Below are positions 5,573 through 8,065 of a stretch of 8,065 nt of DNA, piece by piece; position 1 is the first letter of the stretch; each line of letters starts with the position of its first letter. Under the pieces are notes generated by a model, which saw nothing but the letters and a program-made list of their open reading frames with translations, had not been told where the DNA came from and did not search any database. A program made the translations under genes and the position numbers. This DNA comes from GCA-2686295 sp964402995 (GTDB lineage: Archaea > Nanobdellota > Nanobdellia > Woesearchaeales > GCA-2686295), in NCBI GenBank assembly GCA_964402995.1, contig CAYOEA010000021.1, forward strand, positions 1 through 8,065. The letters are read 5' to 3'.

Positions 5573-8065
5573 TAAAACTAGTAAAATCTTCAATTACAAG
5601 TGATTCTGTTTTAGAAATAGAAAAGATTGCATTAGATATTGCTTTAGAAAATCCTAATTTTTCTTATGAAACTATATTATCTGAGATAAGAACTCAAACT
5701 AAATATGAGGATGAAGAAATTACTTTAAATGAACATCTCTTATTAAAAAAAGTTAGTAATATTATTTCAAAAGGTAATTTGGCTGATTTACAATTTTATA
5801 AATCTGTATATGTTGATGAAAATTTATCTGATTTAGTATCTAAAAAAACTTTAAAAAAAGCTGATAAGAATTCAAAAAGAGTTTCTGGTTATGTAATTGA
5901 TAGTGAAGTTTTAAAATTTAATGCAAAAATAAGACAGGAATTAGCTTTTCCTAAGATTAATTATAAGAATCCTTCAAATGTCTCAGAGTTAATGCTAAAT
6001 AATTATTGGGCTTTAAGTTCAAACATACTTCAAACTATTGGAGATGACGATTTATTAAGAGTTGCGTTTAATGATTTAAGTAAATTATATAGTGATAGAG
6101 AACTTAATGATTTTAAAACAACAAAAAACTTATATAATCTATTTGTGTCAGAAATAAACAATAAGACTATTAATAATTTAAATTTTTTAAGTGAAATTGC
6201 ATTAGCAAAATTCCAGAATACTGATGAGAGTTATTCTTATGCGAATGTTAATCCTTTAATTTCTGTTTTAGCTGAGAAATATTTAGCCAGTATAAAACAT
6301 CCTGAAATTAAGAGATTAATTAATTTTCAAGAAAGTCGAATTGAACTTAAAGTTCTTCAATTATTAGATTCAGCTTATGATATGATAGTTTCTAAACCGG
6401 AATTTTTAGCTAATGTAGATATGTTTATTAAATCAGAATCAGCTCAAGATATTTTGAAAATTAAAGAACAATTATCTAGTTTTGAAGGTTATAGACATGA
6501 TATTTTAAGAAATTTAAATAAATCTAAAACTAAATTTAAAAAATTGTCAAATATTAATTTTTCTAATTCTAGTATAAAAAAGGATTTATTAAATCAAAAA
6601 GAAGTTTTGTTTGATTTAAGAAAAAAAGCAATTAGTATTCATGATTATAAACTTGACGATTCAATAAGAGGATTATTTTCTGTTATTGATAAACATCTAA
6701 AGCAATATAATTATAGTCTGAATTTAAAGAAAGAAGAATATATTCTTAACATTAAAAAAATAGAAGATTTCTCCAAGGGTTTGAATTTTGATGTTAAACT
6801 TTCAAATATCACAAGATCATACGAGATTGTAACTCATGGTTTAAAATCAATTATGGATGTTGATATTCTTGATCCTGAATTCAATGAATTAAAACCTGAG
6901 TTTGAAATTTTACTTTCAAAAGTATCTGATTTTAAAGTTAAAGTAGATCTTCATAAAGAAAAAATTTCAGAATTAACAACTGATTCTTTTTTTAAAATAA
7001 AATCTTCTTTAGAAAAGATTGTTTCATATGATACAAATGACTATAAAATAATAAAAAACGCATTTAAAGATCTTCTTTATTTGGAAAGTTTTTATAAATT
7101 ATCAAATAAAAATACTAGTCAGGTTAAAGCTCAAATACAAGTTGCTGATCATAAAAAAGATATATATATGTATAAATTAGATTTAACTAATTTAAATTTA
7201 AAAGTAATTGATTACAATTCACAATTATGTTCTTTAAAAGATATATCTTTAAATAAAAAATTAAGATTGTATTCTAATGTTGTTAATGAATGGCTTCCTG
7301 GTTTAGCTAGGTTAAGACTTAAAAAGATTGATGAATTTAAAATTTTATATGATGAATTAGATTCAAATTTTAATGAATTAGAAAATAAAGTTGATTTATT
7401 AGAAAATTCATTACAAGAAGAAGTACAATCAACTTATTTAAATTTTAAAGCAGAAATTTTAGAAAAAAAAGTATTTGATTCAAAAGAAGTATCTTTTATT
7501 AGAGATTCAATTACTAAATATAAAGTTTTTATTAGAGAAGCTTCTAAATATATTACATTAAATACTCAAACTTTTAATGAATTTTTTGCAAAGATGGGAT
7601 CTATTTGTATTGCTGCTGATGATTATAGTGTGATTAATTTAAAACTAGAAACTATTAATAATACAATTAAATCTTCGTCTATATCTTCAAATTCAATTAA
7701 TGATTTAAAAAAATCTGCTTCTTTATATAATAGGTTAAATAAAGATTTTTCTAGACTGGAAGTATATTTAAAATTTGAAGAATTAGAACCTCTTTATGAA
7801 TTAGTTGAATCAAACAAAATTAATTCAGAATTAGAATTAAGTTCTATGAAATTTGATTTAGAAATGAATTTATTAGATAAAGTAGAAACCTTTGAATCTG
7901 AGATTAATTCTTATGAAGGGAAAACTATTACTGAATATAATAAATTGACTAGTTTAAAGAATAAATTATTGTTTATTAAAGAAGTAAATCAATCTTTTGA
8001 CGGAAAAATAAGTTTAGATGAATTAGTTTTAAATTGTGATGATAAAATTAAAAATTATGAATCTA
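5563..8065 (+). CDS. very large helical protein, 3'-truncated by the window edge
   Basis: I do not recognise a family. The frame runs without a stop from the ATG at 5563 (MGLVKLVKSSIT) to the window edge, at least 834 residues. It is rich in Lys, Leu, Asn, Ser, Glu and Asp, and reads as many amphipathic helices with coiled-coil-like stretches such as FNELENKVDLLENSL. I see no signal peptide, transmembrane segment, nucleotide-binding loop or RING/zinc cysteine cluster. Only three cysteines occur (556, 682, 825). Four short blocks match the helical half of the JAB protein in the same order: SVYVD at 81, RVSGYVIDS at 106-114, FFAKMG at 674-679 and EYNKLTSL at 791-798. The gene overlaps the E1 end by 10 bases and has a strong GAGGT site, so the two are probably made together. 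Scaffold, target or ligase-like partner are possible roles, all inferred from context. Confidence 0.88.
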   Translation, partial: MGLVKLVKSSITSDSVLEIEKIALDIALENPNFSYETILSEIRTQTKYEDEEITLNEHLLLKKVSNIISKGNLADLQFYKSVYVDENLSDLVSKKTLKKADKNSKRVSGYVIDSEVLKFNAKIRQELAFPKINYKNPSNVSELMLNNYWALSSNILQTIGDDDLLRVAFNDLSKLYSDRELNDFKTTKNLYNLFVSEINNKTINNLNFLSEIALAKFQNTDESYSYANVNPLISVLAEKYLASIKHPEIKRLINFQESRIELKVLQLLDSAYDMIVSKPEFLANVDMFIKSESAQDILKIKEQLSSFEGYRHDILRNLNKSKTKFKKLSNINFSNSSIKKDLLNQKEVLFDLRKKAISIHDYKLDDSIRGLFSVIDKHLKQYNYSLNLKKEEYILNIKKIEDFSKGLNFDVKLSNITRSYEIVTHGLKSIMDVDILDPEFNELKPEFEILLSKVSDFKVKVDLHKEKISELTTDSFFKIKSSLEKIVSYDTNDYKIIKNAFKDLLYLESFYKLSNKNTSQVKAQIQVADHKKDIYMYKLDLTNLNLKVIDYNSQLCSLKDISLNKKLRLYSNVVNEWLPGLARLRLKKIDEFKILYDELDSNFNELENKVDLLENSLQEEVQSTYLNFKAEILEKKVFDSKEVSFIRDSITKYKVFIREASKYITLNTQTFNEFFAKMGSICIAADDYSVINLKLETINNTIKSSSISSNSINDLKKSASLYNRLNKDFSRLEVYLKFEELEPLYELVESNKINSELELSSMKFDLEMNLLDKVETFESEINSYEGKTITEYNKLTSLKNKLLFIKEVNQSFDGKISLDELVLNCDDKIKNYES

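Noticed and set aside
1..8065. CRISPR arrays, tRNA or rRNA genes, insertion sequences
   Set aside because: No regularly spaced direct repeats, no cloverleaf-like G+C-rich segment, no transposase motif or terminal inverted repeats were seen; nearly every base is in a coding frame.

Overview
This strongly AT-rich window (roughly a quarter G+C by eye) is packed with genes, all on the + strand. It carries what looks like a prokaryotic ubiquitin-like conjugation cassette. The standard code applies: genes end in TAA, TAG and TGA, and Trp is TGG. Starts follow clear Shine-Dalgarno sequences (GAGGG, AGGGG, GGTGA, AAGGA, GAGGT), and arginine is mostly AGA. No ribosomal, viral or universal marker gene is present, so the source cannot be fixed. 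An uncultivated archaeon (for example DPANN), a bacterium with a reduced AT-rich genome, or a large virus or phage all fit.

Layout: a short polar protein possibly cut at the left edge (14-292); a 173-residue acidic protein of unknown function overlapping it (282-803); a 58-base T-rich gap; an E2-like protein with an HPxV...C motif (862-2148, TTG start); one base later, a JAB/MPN (JAMM) metallo-isopeptidase with a long helical extension (2150-3901); a 39-base gap; a tandem-ThiF E1-like activating enzyme (3941-5572); and, overlapping the E1 end by 10 bases, a very large helical protein that runs off the right edge (5563-8065+).

Inferred working model: the E1 adenylates a small modifier and forms a thioester with it, the E2-like protein passes the modifier to targets, and the JAB protein processes the modifier or removes it. 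No protein here ends in Gly-Gly. The modifier is therefore outside the window, has a different tail, or is the 173-residue protein, whose C-terminus has a Gly six residues from its end. The large protein shares short blocks, in the same order, with the helical half of the JAB protein. This suggests the two are related and that the large protein belongs to the system as scaffold, target or ligase-like partner.
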